From assembly GCA_019722365.1 (NCBI GenBank), contig JADFUC010001683.1, positions 1,736,001-1,800,000 of the forward strand: a DNA stretch of 64,000 bases, in the 5' to 3' direction. Under the pieces are notes generated by a model. The model was given only the letters and a program-made list of their open reading frames with translations, was not told the DNA's origin and did not search any database. Position 1 is the first letter of the stretch. Every line of letters begins with the position of its first letter. The translations under genes were made by a program, and so were the position numbers. Of the stretch, positions 1 to 13,000 are shown piece by piece. Origin of the DNA: Lithospermum erythrorhizon. Lineage: Eukaryota > Streptophyta > Magnoliopsida > Boraginales > Boraginaceae.

Positions 1-548
1 CAACTAACAAATTGATGGAGAATTAAGTGGAAATTATCACTGATAAAACTCACATTAAGATTAGGGCCTGGGAGACTTCTATTTACTGCAGTGATTGTTG
101 TTTGCTGGCACATACGCTCAATGCTAAAGGTACTCACCTGCAAAAATGTTCCAATATCATTGCTAAGAAAGAAAAGATTATCTCATCATGGTGGGAGAGT
201 TTAATAACATAATTTAAAAAATACTTATCCTGGCCTATAATGGAATCCCTTCAATTTTTTTATTTTTATTTCAGAAATTAAATACTTAAGATAGAGTAGT
301 GATTACATAATATTATAAATTAGCGAATATAAATATCGGGCTAATAGCGAAAACGAGTAGCTTAAACTCAAGACCAATGTTGCTCAGGTCGTGACAAGAG
401 GCTTATTATAGATAATTTTTTTTGAGACAATTTTTTATTATGGATTGTGGAAAACATTATGGGTACAAAAATTAATAGTGTAATCAAATTATAATGTAAA
501 TCTTAGATCTTTATTTCTAGAAAAATAATATTCTCCTCATTAATTAGT
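1..548. other. AT-rich sequence without recognised gene
   Basis: No coding potential beyond a short frame lacking an ATG start. No RNA gene or repeat structure could be supported. Confidence 0.4.
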
Positions 549-734
549 TGTTACATAACTTTATTATTACCTCAAAAGTCTTCTCCACAACATCTGCAGA
601 AGCAAAAGAAGAAGCTAGGAGAAGCAAAGAGCACCCATATAAGAGTGCATAAAAACGCACCATGAGAATCAACTCAAGTATTTTCTTTAATTAATTGTGT
701 GTATGATGAACGAAAATTGCATTTGGTATCAAAG
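549..734 (+). mobile_element. Possible short LTR plus primer-binding site (TRIM-like)
   Basis: A segment beginning TGTTACATAAC (549) and ending AAAATTGCA (721) is followed two bases later by TGGTATCAAAG (724-734). That sequence matches the initiator-Met-tRNA primer site (TGGTATCAGAGC) of plant LTR retroelements except at one base. TATAAG-like and ATAAAA signals lie inside. No second LTR was found, so it would be a truncated relic. Confidence 0.35.
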
Positions 735-1950
735 TATTGTGTGTATCACCAGAGATAGCTAGTTGTTTTGATGAAGTTTGAAGTACTAATACCAGAAGAA
801 ATGAAGAGTATTTAAAGTGATGTTTTCCTTCTCCTTTCATATTCTTCTATTTATAAATTACTAAAAAATGTTGAAGATTGTAATCCACTGATCTTCACGT
901 TGACTAGAATAATTCTCTTCTTCTTGATGTGTGCTATTTTGTCAATTATTGCTTATATTTTGTTGATTGGAAACAACAAGGAAAATGATACAGTATGCCA
1001 TCACACCCATCTTCTACGACTTGCTACAGATAATTTAATTTGTGATATTTTAATGTATGTGGTATATTTAAACCACATTCCTTCCCAGACAAGGTAATAA
1101 ACACTAATTTAATTGACACATGGGCCAACTATTATGTACATAATTTATGTATAAAGATAAGGGTCGAAGAATTAGCAACGTTATTAGGAAGTGTACTTCA
1201 CGAAATTTTTTTATCTAGATTAAAAAATTAGCAACGTGAGGAAGTGTACTTATTAAAGAAAAAATATCTACATTCAAAATTTTCATGGTAGAATTATTGT
1301 CGATTTAGTTCCTAAACGTGTTGGCTTGTATATTTTGACCTTCGATAGTGTTAGTATTGCACTTTAGTCGATAATCACTCTGATTGTTTACAAACAATTG
1401 CTCGATAATCTCTCTGATTGTTTACAAACAATTGCTTTATTTTGATCCATAAATTTTTTTTAAAAAAGACATTAAATATTAAACAAAACAATTATGTTGT
1501 AGTTCGAAGGGAGTAGCTATGAAATGGGTACTAGATTACACTTTGGTTCCATATTGCCACTTTGGTTCACATGATGATGCCACTTTCAGAATCCATTTTA
1601 ACTATTATCTCGATCTCTCTCAAGAAATAAAATTATGATCGCATTGTTATAGTCATTGTTTAACGACTCCCTTAATTTTGGGGTCAAATTGAAACTATTT
1701 ATCATCAATTATGACTTAAATACAACTCTTCTATTACCGGAGACTAAATTATATTTTGGAGATATCTTATAAGAATTGATGGGTAAATTATCGAAAGTTA
1801 CCCTGCAACAATCATCTCAAGAAGCGCGATCGGTTTTACTTTGTCCAGTTTAACGCCGTTAAAGAATTGGCCCCAGAGACAGACACGGGTGACCACCAGC
1901 CTCGTTATAATTTAACGTTTTGCACATTACCAAAAATATAACTCATAAAA
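735..1950. other. AT-rich intergenic sequence with a 34-bp tandem duplication
   Basis: No gene is supported. A 34-bp unit starting CGATAATCACTCTGATTGTT is present twice in tandem at 1,369-1,402 and 1,403-1,436, differing at one base, which suggests a recent duplication. The rest is simple AT-rich sequence. Confidence 0.6.
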
Positions 1951-2052
1951 GGAGTTTTGTGTATCAGAATTTAAAGTTGCGTGGATTAGTCCTTTGTTAA
2001 GAAGAAATGTATTATTTGGTCCCTAACACTTCGATATTAATTATTTTTAATT

Positions 2053-2530
2053 TTAATATTTGGAAAAAATATCTCTAGATTAAGATTTTAAGGTATATAT
2101 TAAAATTAATTATATAAATAAATTACATTTACTATAAGTTTATTATCCTCTCTATATATATATATATTGATTATATAAATAATTAAAAAGTACATTATAT
2201 ACCTACACAAATTTAAGTTGATTATATAATATATAAAATAAATATATAATAATTGATATTATATTTATTGGACGGCTCGAATTTGAAGACATATATACAC
2301 TAACAAAAGCACATCATTCTATAATAAATATTTAATGTAACATTCTTTTTATTGAATATTTCTGATAAATAAATATCAGCATAACAAAACTCATAATAAA
2401 ATATATTAATGTTATTCAAAGTTAATATATTAAAATATTTCAAAATAATATTGTAGTAATTATCTTAAAATATTAAATTTTTAATATATATCAGAAAATC
2501 TTAAATTAGAGATATTTTTCAAATATTAAT
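2053..2530. repeat. Small fold-back element (inverted arms ~60-80 bp)
   Basis: Left arm near 2,053-2,110 (AATATCTCTAGATTAAGATT...) and right arm near 2,465-2,530 are inverted copies at roughly 85% by eye. The arm sequence is the same family as the arms at 22.9 and 25.0 kb. A copy of TTTTGTGTATCAGAATT lies about 90 bp to the left. Confidence 0.55.
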
Positions 2531-2649
2531 CAAACTATATAATAATGTTAAAAGTTAATATTTAAAATATTTAAAATAATATGAGTTATAGTAATATCTT
2601 TAAAAAACATATTTGAAAGTCATCGCCAACAACTTAATAATTGGCCTCA

Positions 2650-3870
2650 TATTTCATCAGCTGCTTAATTAGTTCCAATATCACTTATGGAAATGTAAAA
2701 ATAGATGAATGAGTAAGGATAACTATCGGCGATTTATGGAAGCCCTGTAGCGTTGAGTTTTATTGTAACTTAATAATCGGATTTCACGTGTGGATTTCAA
2801 TCCTTATTATTATCATGTAAATTCATTGCTTCCATCTTAAACAAAATAATTGAGCAATGAAAAGGATTTGTATTTATCTCAAATGAAAAAACATTTATTT
2901 ATTGGAGGAATTGGGACAGACTGAATGATATATAAGGGCTGAATTTTCAAAAAGAAAAACTTGACATGAAATTGGAGAAAACCTCTAACTCATTTCGAAG
3001 TTTTAGTTCAACTGCTTAATAGTCCTCATTAAATTTCTATATATATTGTATTTGATAAACTAGAGAGTTTTATCCCATTGGCAACAATGTAAGGAGTATA
3101 TAAAATCTAAGTTTTACTACTTCAACTTTGATTATGGAAACCACTGTAATGCAAAGAGGCTTTATTCCTCAATGTAAAAACCATACTAAGTATGAACATA
3201 AGCACTAGTTGATCAGACTACAATGTCATTCAAACAATACCCTCTCAAATACTTGAAGTTTAGTACTCAAATTATTGACAATTTTTAGCTGGCATACCAG
3301 ATTGTTAATGACATAGTTGGTCCAAGTGAAAGTTGGGTATGAATTAAATGTCTCATCTGATTCATGTCAAATCAGTTATTAGCTACATCTTATAACATGC
3401 TGGCGGAGTATGCTTTAAGGTACTATAAGCCTCAGACTTATTTGTTTAAGAATAAACATTAAATGAAAAAACCATTATACCATAAAATTTAATTTTGTGT
3501 GACTCATGCGACAATTCTGAATTTCATAAAAACACTGACCAGTCACTATAAATCTGAAATTACATCAGTTCTTAATAAAACAAATATCACTGTTGACTGT
3601 AAATGAAGTCACCAAATAAAGTACGCAAAATACTGAGAGATAAAAAAAACAAATTGCTTATGGTGACAGCAGCCGAGGACTCGAGAGAGAAAACAAAACA
3701 AAAACGTGTGATAAGTCTTCCGATGATTATGGTATGGTATTTTGTTGAAAAAAAAAATGGCAAGATTTATTAGAGAAGGGTTATCTCAATTAGAACAAGT
3801 TATTACCTACCCGAGAATGGAATGTTCGAAGTTGGTAGGGTGTTAGAATTTTGAAAGTTATTACAAATTA
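2650..3870. other. AT-rich intergenic sequence, no feature recognised
   Basis: No ATG frame of gene length, no RNA gene and no clear repeat ends were seen. Confidence 0.4.
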
Positions 3871-3874
3871 TAGT

Positions 3875-3981
3875 AAAAACTCTATAAATTAATAAAATAT
3901 TTAATCGACAAAATTTATTAATTTAAAGAAGTTTATTAATTTTGGTCATAAATTAATAATTTATTAATTTGAAGAGTTTTT
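3875..3981. mobile_element. MITE, 107 bp, AT-rich inverted ends
   Basis: Ends AAAAACTCTATAAATTAATA and, inverted, AAAAACTCTTCAAATTAATA. Between them the CTCTATAAATTAATAA theme repeats, as in a MITE type widespread in plants. Its target-site duplication is not certain. Confidence 0.65.
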
Positions 3982-3984
3982 TAA

Positions 3985-5740
3985 CAACATAAAGATACGT
4001 GACATCTAAATTCCGCCTACGAATTTATCGATATCGATCCATAAGCATTTAGAATCATCTGTAAGATATCATGTAAAATAATAGAAATAAGAGAATGTAT
4101 GGAAATTATATTAATTATTTTCATATTAGTTATAGTAATTATTTTGAGTACAAGTTTGTATTATTACAATTAATATTCACATCAGACCTATAATATGTAG
4201 CCTAAGATAGCTCCATATATTTCATAAGTTTAATTCACATGAATATTATAAGTTACTTCCTCTCATACTTATAAAAAAAATTCATTCATATCTTATATAA
4301 TGGAGTCATATTTTCATTAAGTTCTAATAATTATTTTTTTAATGTCTAACAAATATTAATTTATGATTTTCTTAGAACCTATATTATGAAAGGATTTTGC
4401 GAAAAAATTATTATCTTACTCTTTTCACGATTTTGTAATTTTAATTGGCCCAAGTCTCGACTCTAAAAATTTATTATTTTAGAAAAATGCTTTATTAATT
4501 TATGGTAGTGACAATTTATGTATTTTACTGTATGTGGACTTCAGTTCATACAACCAGTGAACCTCGTCGTTGATGAGGTGGATTGGTAATATGATTGTTT
4601 GGTCGTCTTTTCCATCCTTATGACAACTTTGATTGGGATGAATCTAGCGGGATCTAGGTTACTCATGTTTACCTGTTGGTTTTTTAGTATTTATATACGT
4701 TAATTGAGACTAAATTGTTAGAGTAATAATATGAGCTGATACAATCCTTCATGTTCAAAAAGTTTAATTACATTTATCGGCTTGGCTGATTTACTTTTAA
4801 ATTTATTGCTTAATGCTGGCCTATAAATACATATAATATTTTTAATATGCTTCAAAGAATTAATTTAATAAAATAATCTCTTTATGTTCACCCAGATACA
4901 AATAGAAAGAAAGAGATAAGTAGGTCATGTGTAAAATAAAGATTTTGTGAAAAGTTCCTTTGATAAATTTCTCAATCCCAGAAAACTGTCATAAGATAAG
5001 ACTTCTCAGTATAATGGGGCCTCATAAAAATCTTTGTATACTAACTGCCTCTATTAAATAATATTTTCTTGTATGTAAAATAATTAACCATATAAATTTA
5101 AAAACCATTCAATATTCAATATACTATTCCGAACATTCATTGAAAGTTTTGTTGCAAAAAAGTAAAACCAAAAATTTAATATATCAAAATTATTGTTAGT
5201 ATTCATAAAATCTAGAAAATTCAATATATCAAAATTATATAAAAAAATAAAACCAAAAAAATTAATAAATCAAAATTATTTCTTCCTCCTAATAAGAAAT
5301 AAACGGATACACTATTGTTAGTATTCATAAAAATTTAAATATATTAAAATTATGCATAATTCAATATAAAATCAACAAAATACTACAAATCAAAAATACA
5401 AATTGAGGGAAGAAAAAAAATATAACTTTAAGTATTTACTTACATCAAATATCTAATTGATGAATGCTGAAAACTTGAACAATTGAATTAACTTATATCG
5501 GAGTTTCAATTGGATATTAGTCTATCAGACCTATGTGAATATGAGATAAGCACTAAACAGTGATTCAATTTGCTTGCATCTGACGGTTTGCCTTCTTGTT
5601 TTTTTTTTTTTTTTTCTAATTTTAGCATAATTCTTGAAGATATTCACATGTGGGTTGTGTAGCAATCGGGCCATACATAACCTTAGCCGGGCCTGACCGG
5701 CTCTGTTATACTATATCACAATTTAAGAGGGGCGACTAAG
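3985..5740. other. AT-rich sequence with a ~120-bp tandem duplication and a T17 tract
   Basis: ATTGTTAGTATTCATAAAA occurs at about 5,192 and 5,313, each followed by an ATATATCAAAATTAT-like phrase, marking a tandem duplication with a period near 121 bp. A 17-base T tract lies near 5,600. No gene seen. Confidence 0.45.
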
Positions 5741-5749
5741 CTATAAAGA

Positions 5750-8700
5750 AAATTATACCCAATTTCAACTTATAAAATGTTTCCCATCATTCCACTCATC
5801 TCTTTCAAGAGTACGCTATGCGATCACGTAAGATAAAGTTCAATTAAATAGTCCTACACAAATATGATCACGCAAGAGATTAACAATCGTTTATTCGATT
5901 TATTATGACAAATGATTTAACTTTTGAGTTTATAAATTGTTACTTAAACACACATAGTCAATTTATCCACCTTTATCAAGTTAGCAATAGTCTTCAATCA
6001 AGCATATGAACAATTTACGAACTATAAAGAATAACAATATATAAATAATAGTTAGGTAGCTAAGTGGATAGAAAATGCAATGTTCGACCTCGGCTTTCCA
6101 ACCCCGGATTTGAAATGTAACCTCAGATATATTATCAAGAAAGTAAATCCATTGGGCGCGCATACAATCAACTTTAATATACACAATCTTCTAGCCATCC
6201 GACTGCACTCATCTAGCTACGCCTCTAGCAACCACTTGAGAACTCTGCCACCCTGAAACCCCGGCATTCAAGATCTACCTAACTCAACAACCTTCTAATA
6301 TCAGTTTGACATTAGCAAGCTCGCTAATCAATCAACACAATCGAGTTCATTTCTAAGTAAGAAGACCACCTACTCGTGAACCTTGTACTATTCTTTTCCA
6401 CAAGAAAAGTTTTAACTTTTTAAGATAATCCCTTAAATGGATTTGGTAAAGAGTATTACTTAATCGGTTCTTGGCTGAAATATCTCAAATCAAGATGCAA
6501 AGAAGAACAAGAGAGTTGGCTTTTGCTTTGACCAAATTAGAATTTCATTTTCAATTAGGTTGGAAAAGTTGTGTTTGAAATTCTTTGCATTGAGGGATAG
6601 AGAGTTGCCTTTTGCTTTTATAGATGGAAAATATTAGCTTAAAATCAACCAATATCGGGTTTGTATTGCGTATAAGCATCTCGATGTAAGTCCTCGACAC
6701 GTTTCAACGGATGGATCTAAAAATCCTATCGGGGTTACCAACACCCTACGGAAAGCATCTCGATACGTAATTGGGTTCAAAATATGGCCATTATCGGTCA
6801 CGTGATAAAGCGCAACAAATACCGACAAGACCGTAAACGCCTCCGGAATTTATCTCATAAAGACTATCTAGAACGATCGTGAGGATCGAAGCCCCAGCGC
6901 GAGCCCCGATAGTGTTGGGAAGTCATCCCATAAAGACTATCGGTGGACGACGGGGATTAAGCCATACGCGAGCCCCGGATGAAGCGCAAATTTAATTTCA
7001 AGAGATTTCTTACTTTTATTGCCCAAGCTTAAGCCTTTAAATTTGACTTAATTCCAAATGACACAAAGTCATTTTAACTTAATTTCAAAATAATTCAAAC
7101 GCGGATCAATCAAGAATAAGTTTATACTAAACATTCTTTAAAACAAACTATTTACTAAATAGTTTGTTATTTAAAACCAACTTTCTCAAAAAACTAAGCA
7201 ACTTGGAAGAGAATTTACCTAAGGAACACGTAAGAACAAATGGGCGTTTGGCGCTTGCGGATTACCGAATCTTGGCGTCTTTAAGCCGATTTCGACGCAT
7301 CGCAGGTTTCACTTCAGAAAAAACCATTAGCCCACGTAGCACTTTGTTATCATCAATCAAAGAAATTCCAAGTCAACTAGCTCTTCATTTTGACGATAAT
7401 AAATACCTTTACGCACAGGGTATAAGGACAATAACAAAGATATACTCCCCCTCAACATAAGCATCAACATTGCTCACGCCAAGAGATAAAAAGACAAATC
7501 GCTCAATGCATGGAACATGAAACGTGAATCATACAAATCATGAATTTAGATCAAACCTCTATTTGTCCACACTTGGATTCTCACCCATTCTTTCTTTAAC
7601 AAGCCTCGGCTCTTCTCGACGATGTTGACTTCTCTCAACATTGTCACCACATCAATTATTTGTTATCTCATCTTTCATTACTGTTGGTCCTTTCATGACC
7701 GCAACGATCGACGCTACCTTCAACGCCATTCTTTCTTTTAAGCTTCTTTAAGTCCTCAATGACTAGCGCGCTGTCGATCCTACATCATCATCACCACACT
7801 CTCGACCTTTAGTTCTATCTAACGACTAAGCATCTTTAAGCCCATGACATTTCTTCATCGCCTTCAACGCCTCGATTCAAGGCTTACCGACATGATCATC
7901 AACATTACGTCCAGAAGCACATCTCTAACACGTTTATGAAATAAAAACACTCTGGCATACGTTATGTAAGAAATCAACGCTTAAGTCATTATTAAAACAA
8001 GCAGACGGACTCAGAAATTCAAATGCGCTCTTCTACGCAAAGTGTTCGACTTAATAATTTAAACAATTTGTATCAGTTTGCTCAAATAAAAAATGCCTAC
8101 TCCTAGCGATCAATTAAAGACATCTCGCGATTAATTTCTCCATTGTGATCCTGGGCTGCAGAACCTCGAGTAACCGCTGGGATTGGGCCTAATTTCTAAG
8201 CATTTTAGGGGGAATTTTACCATGGGGCCGGATTTTATTTTCCTTCATTTTTTCCTTATGCGATAATAGAGAGTAATTAATATTCTATTTCCCAATTTTC
8301 ACACAATATTATGTTTTTGGTAATTGTAATTTAGAGTATTAATTATCTTAAATCACTCTAGTGTTTCTAGAATATTAATTCGTATCTAGCTAATCAAGGT
8401 ATTTTGTCAAAACTGGCATAATTCCCCAGAGTAGTTACTATGGCTAATATGAAATTCATTCATGTAATGAAAAGTTTGCCAAAAAGGTTGTCAAGCTTAA
8501 TTTCTATGTCCCATTTAAATAATCGAAGATAGAGAATAGTCGTTGCACTAGTTGTCCCATGAGTGGTTTGCCAGTATGTGGTTAGTTTAAGCACTTTTTC
8601 TTAGAGAAATCTAATGACTAAAGTCGGGTAATTGGCACTCTACTTATAATCGCTTAAAAGCCGCACCACGCTTAATTAATACGTAAGATTCTTACATTAT

Positions 8701-11700
8701 ATTAACGTTACACATTTTTTCCATTATTAAATTCGCTTCAATAATTTAATAAAAATACAATATTACCTTCAACCAACAATTACTTTATATTTCTTATTAT
8801 TTAAAAAATATCGATATCGCTTTTATATATTATTAAAAATATTTTAATAATATTATTAAAAAAATATTGCTCCTATCCAAATAATATTTATCGCTAAACC
8901 TTTTAAATTAAAACTTCGATAATAACAAGTAATTTATTATATACTATTTTCAATTCAATTTAATTAATATTTTTTATTTTTTATGTGTCACACTTTGATC
9001 ATGAATATTATTAAAAAAATAATACTATTAAAAAAAAATTCTACAAAAACAAGGATAGAAGAAGGGGACGTTAAAGGTTTGAACAAATGTAAAAACGAGT
9101 GAAAGTTGGCGGATAAAGATTGAAAGAGATTTGTTTATTTCATTTTCAAAATGTGGGGTTACGGAGAGAAAATGGAGGTATATGATTGATTTGCTTTTTT
9201 TTGTTTTTTAATAATATTTTACTTTGATTTGTTGCAGTATTTGGAAAGTGTAATGCAAAAAGAATTTTATTATTTATGATAGGTTATAAAAATAAAATCT
9301 ATCAGATTAGTAAATTCTTCACAGACAAGTGCTTTATCAAATTGAAGACTTAATTCTAAAACTACGAATTTCTAAGTCATTACTGAATGCCCTGGCCATT
9401 TACTGAAATGACTGAGTCTCTCGATTGATCATTTATCTGGATGTGTTTCTCGAGTCGACTCTGGCTTTGTTCGATCTGACTAACCTGATTTCGACAGAAA
9501 TTCTCCCATTGACTGACTGATTCACTGATTTGAACTTGATCGGAGACTCGGTGACCACCCCTGACTCTGACATTGGCCCCAATTTTGGCACTTACGAACA
9601 GATTCCACAAGCCATTGTATTTACTGACCTCCCAGCTCACTCGCACTGGACGTGGACTTTATTGCTTAACGCTGTCATAGCGCTGGGACTTGGCTTTGGA
9701 CACCGGTGGACTTCGTGAAATCGGATAGTTTTATTTTCATGTGATTATCATGTTTTTAATTACGCGCTGAGGTCGCTTACGCTGATATTTATTAATTTCG
9801 ATTCGATGTAGCTTTTTTATTGCCTCGATATCACACTTGATTTGATAGAGTTTAGCCGCTGAGCATTTATTAATTTCCTGACGATAGAAAATTCCCGGTT
9901 CTCTTGAAATTGCATTTTTGAGCTGACAAGAAGTTAGTTGGCCAAGAACGTTACTGGCCAGACATGGCCTTAAGCAGTCAAGGTCAGATAATGAGACTTG
10001 CCGATATAACCCATTTTAATTTAGCGAGATTCTGTACCACTTGGGACTTGTTGCAGATTCGACCTCACTCTGATTTGAAGTCTTTAAAGCTTACGCCACT
10101 CAAGCCTTCACTACGCGCCTTTTAAGAAATATTACAGGTGAGTCGACGATCGCATTTGGGCTTTAACGCTCTTAACCTGGCTGGACGACATCGATCAACT
10201 GTGATAGTGGCCTTAAAGAAATACATTTTCTAACTTATTATAAGTGGATCAACGCCGGCTTATTCCCTATATCCTGAATTTGATTTAATCAAACCTAAAT
10301 TTATCAAAGTGCTCATCCAAGTTTATGAATAATCTGGGCTATATAGCTTAATCCTGAATATTCGAACGCTCTGAGAACTCCAAGCTCTATTCTCACGATT
10401 TCGCTCAAACTGTAAGAATTATAGCGCTTTGTTCAAAGCGCCTATTATGGCCATCGTGATGTTTTCCAAATTATCACGCTTTTGTTTCGCCGGGCGTGTC
10501 TTCAAAGATTTAACTTTTGAAATCTGCAGATCGCTCACCGAATTTTTTCAAGGGTTTTGTGTGTTTTCAAGTGTGCAATTTTGGGAGCCACAGATGATTT
10601 TGCATGTTTTGGTATTTATTTTGGCCACAAAATGATGGGGTATTTGAGAGGTCGCCCCAAATTCCTACTTCTACGATGATTTCATTTCAGTGCGATCACG
10701 ATCTCGACTGGCTGAATTTTAAGACAAAGATTCCGACTGGGTTTGGATAATTTTGGAAGTACTTTTCCTCCAATAAAAGTACTGCCTATTTACAAATGCT
10801 ATGTTCCAGCTCTTTTATAATAAGATATTTTCATATCAATTCCGGACCTGAAATTGATTTTGCACCACCTCGACTTCCGAGCTGGCTGATGATCCATAAA
10901 ACTTCAAGGAGTCTTCATTTTAAACCTCCCCGTGGTTTATATATTCTTCATTTCGAGCCATGTGCCTTCTTTGAACGCCTTCAAGGTTTCTCAATTTTGT
11001 TGATCAATAAAATTAGGCTTTGCCCCAATTTTATCCAAAGATTTAACGCGAGGTCAAGCTTCTGAACCCTATTTCAGCCCTCAAACCAGGTTACCAACGG
11101 TAAACCCTTATTTTTATTTCTAATAACCCCTGCGCTCGATGACGGATCCCCTGCTCGCCCGGTGGTTCGATTTGAATTTGGGTGGTTTAATCGCAACTCA
11201 ATCACCACGTGGCATTATTTAGCGAAGCTCGAATTTCTTTAATTACCCCTGATTTAATTGCCTTAATCACTTTAATTATTTTGATAAAATTTTCGATGTT
11301 CATGTGACGCTCATTTAATCTGCACATACTTCTGAGTAGCGGCCGGGTCTCGACCTGCATTAATATTCATTTTCCAACACGCTGGGTTCTTCAGCGGGTC
11401 TCTATTTTCAGCATACGCCTTTTATGGATTTGCATCCGTCTCGCTGAGTCATTGGACGAGCAATTGATATTGGACCTGCTTTCGATATGAATTTAGTACA
11501 CATCTGATCCTAGTTAACACTTCCATCGGCAGAGGTCCACATTTTGTGATTAACTGATTTCTAATTTTATTTCGCAACTCGGGCATTTGGTGCTTTGACC
11601 CTAGTCATCATCCATGTCATTTAGTGGACTTCTCAAGGACGACGACTTCGCTTACAGGATATTCTCGCGGATCACGCGAACACACTCCCCGGTCAACTCC

Positions 11701-13000
11701 CCGGTCATTCAAGGACTTATAGATAGTTGACTTTATTTAGGATTCACAAGCGATACGATTTTGTATGTCACGATCCTTAATTAAGTATTCGGTCCGAGGA
11801 TCGACTTCAGAAGACTCTACCTATGGGATTTAATGCCAACACGTGAAAGTTTGGGATCCTGTGATTAATTTTACTTCGCCAAAGAATTTAAATCATGTGG
11901 TTTTGTGTAAACATGAATTTAGTAGACGCAAAACCCACACCTCGATCCTGCAGAGATTAATTGTGTGAATTAATTTTGTTTTGAGATTCGATGCTTACCA
12001 ATGCAATTAGCATACGTTAAGATCCCGCTTTTAATTTCGATCCGTAGAGAGGATTTAATGAGAATTTATTTGTTTGGATTTAATGTTACCACGAATTTAG
12101 TACATGTTACATCCCATTTAATTCCTCGATCTATGTAGCATCTGAATCATAAATTACCTCAGAGCTAACCAAACATTTCTGGCTATAAGTTAAGATTCTG
12201 TGATTTATTGCATCGATATTAATCCAACTCGTAGATTAACTTTTAATTAATATATGCAATTTTTAACATGAATTGGAGTCATATTAAATATTTAAAATAC
12301 TTACCCAACCCTCGTGGTTTCGTAATTAATTATTTTAATTTTAGAGTTTAATTTAAAATTAAACTCTATTTTTCCACCATTTTTGGGTCGATATCGGTTT
12401 ATTTGGTTAACCGATAAATATTTGGGATAAATTTTCACGTGAAAAGTTTTGGCCATCCCATGTATATTTTTTTTGAATTTTCGAACCACTCGCTGTGGGC
12501 GTAAGATGTTCGACGCTTCCATTTTCCTAACACGAGCTTTACTTGTCCATCAAGAACCAACCAACAAGTGAGGCTCGGGTCCTCAAAGCTGGCTTCATTT
12601 AAGCATTTAGATTTACGCAAAAATCAAATTTCACCATCCTTTTTTCTTCCCTAGGCCGCACGGTTCTTAAATGTACAAAATGCTGGACTATTTTTTTGAT
12701 TTTTTCTATCTATTTTCTTGCTCAACTTCGATACACTTTTGATATTTTTATATGATTACGTTTATCATAATACTAATGATCTCTCTTCATGTGTTTTGCA
12801 AGATTAAAGCTAAGAATTTGCATCAAAGTCCACAACATTTTTACAATTCCTGGAATTTCATCAATAAAAGGCAACTTTCGCATACTTTAATTGCTTGATT
12901 TGTAGGGTCTTTATTGTGCTTGGGCATCACCACCCTTTCTTGCTGTAATTAAATCTTATTTTGATAAAATCCCATCTTTAACTCTAGATTTTGAAAATAT
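5750..13000. other. Decayed transposable-element-like sequence, no intact frame
   Basis: More mixed base composition than its flanks, with only short open stretches on either strand. Local repeats include CATAAAGACTAT at 6,855 and 6,929, and TGAATTTAGTA-type phrases at about 11,487, 11,910 and 12,090, each followed by a CTCGATC- or CTGATCC-like segment. These suggest old LTR or tandem repeats. No reverse transcriptase, integrase or transposase motif could be recognised. Confidence 0.4.

Noticed and set aside
900..1097. 65-codon frame with a hydrophobic start, like a small secreted peptide
   Set aside because: It begins with TTG, not ATG, and has no family likeness.
6045..6130. tRNA-like A-box phrase (TAGCTAAGTGG)
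   Set aside because: No acceptable B box at the right distance and no cloverleaf; not called as tRNA or SINE.
7164..7460. 98-codon plus-strand frame
   Set aside because: Isolated, no recognisable motif, inside decayed repeat-like sequence; not supported as a gene.
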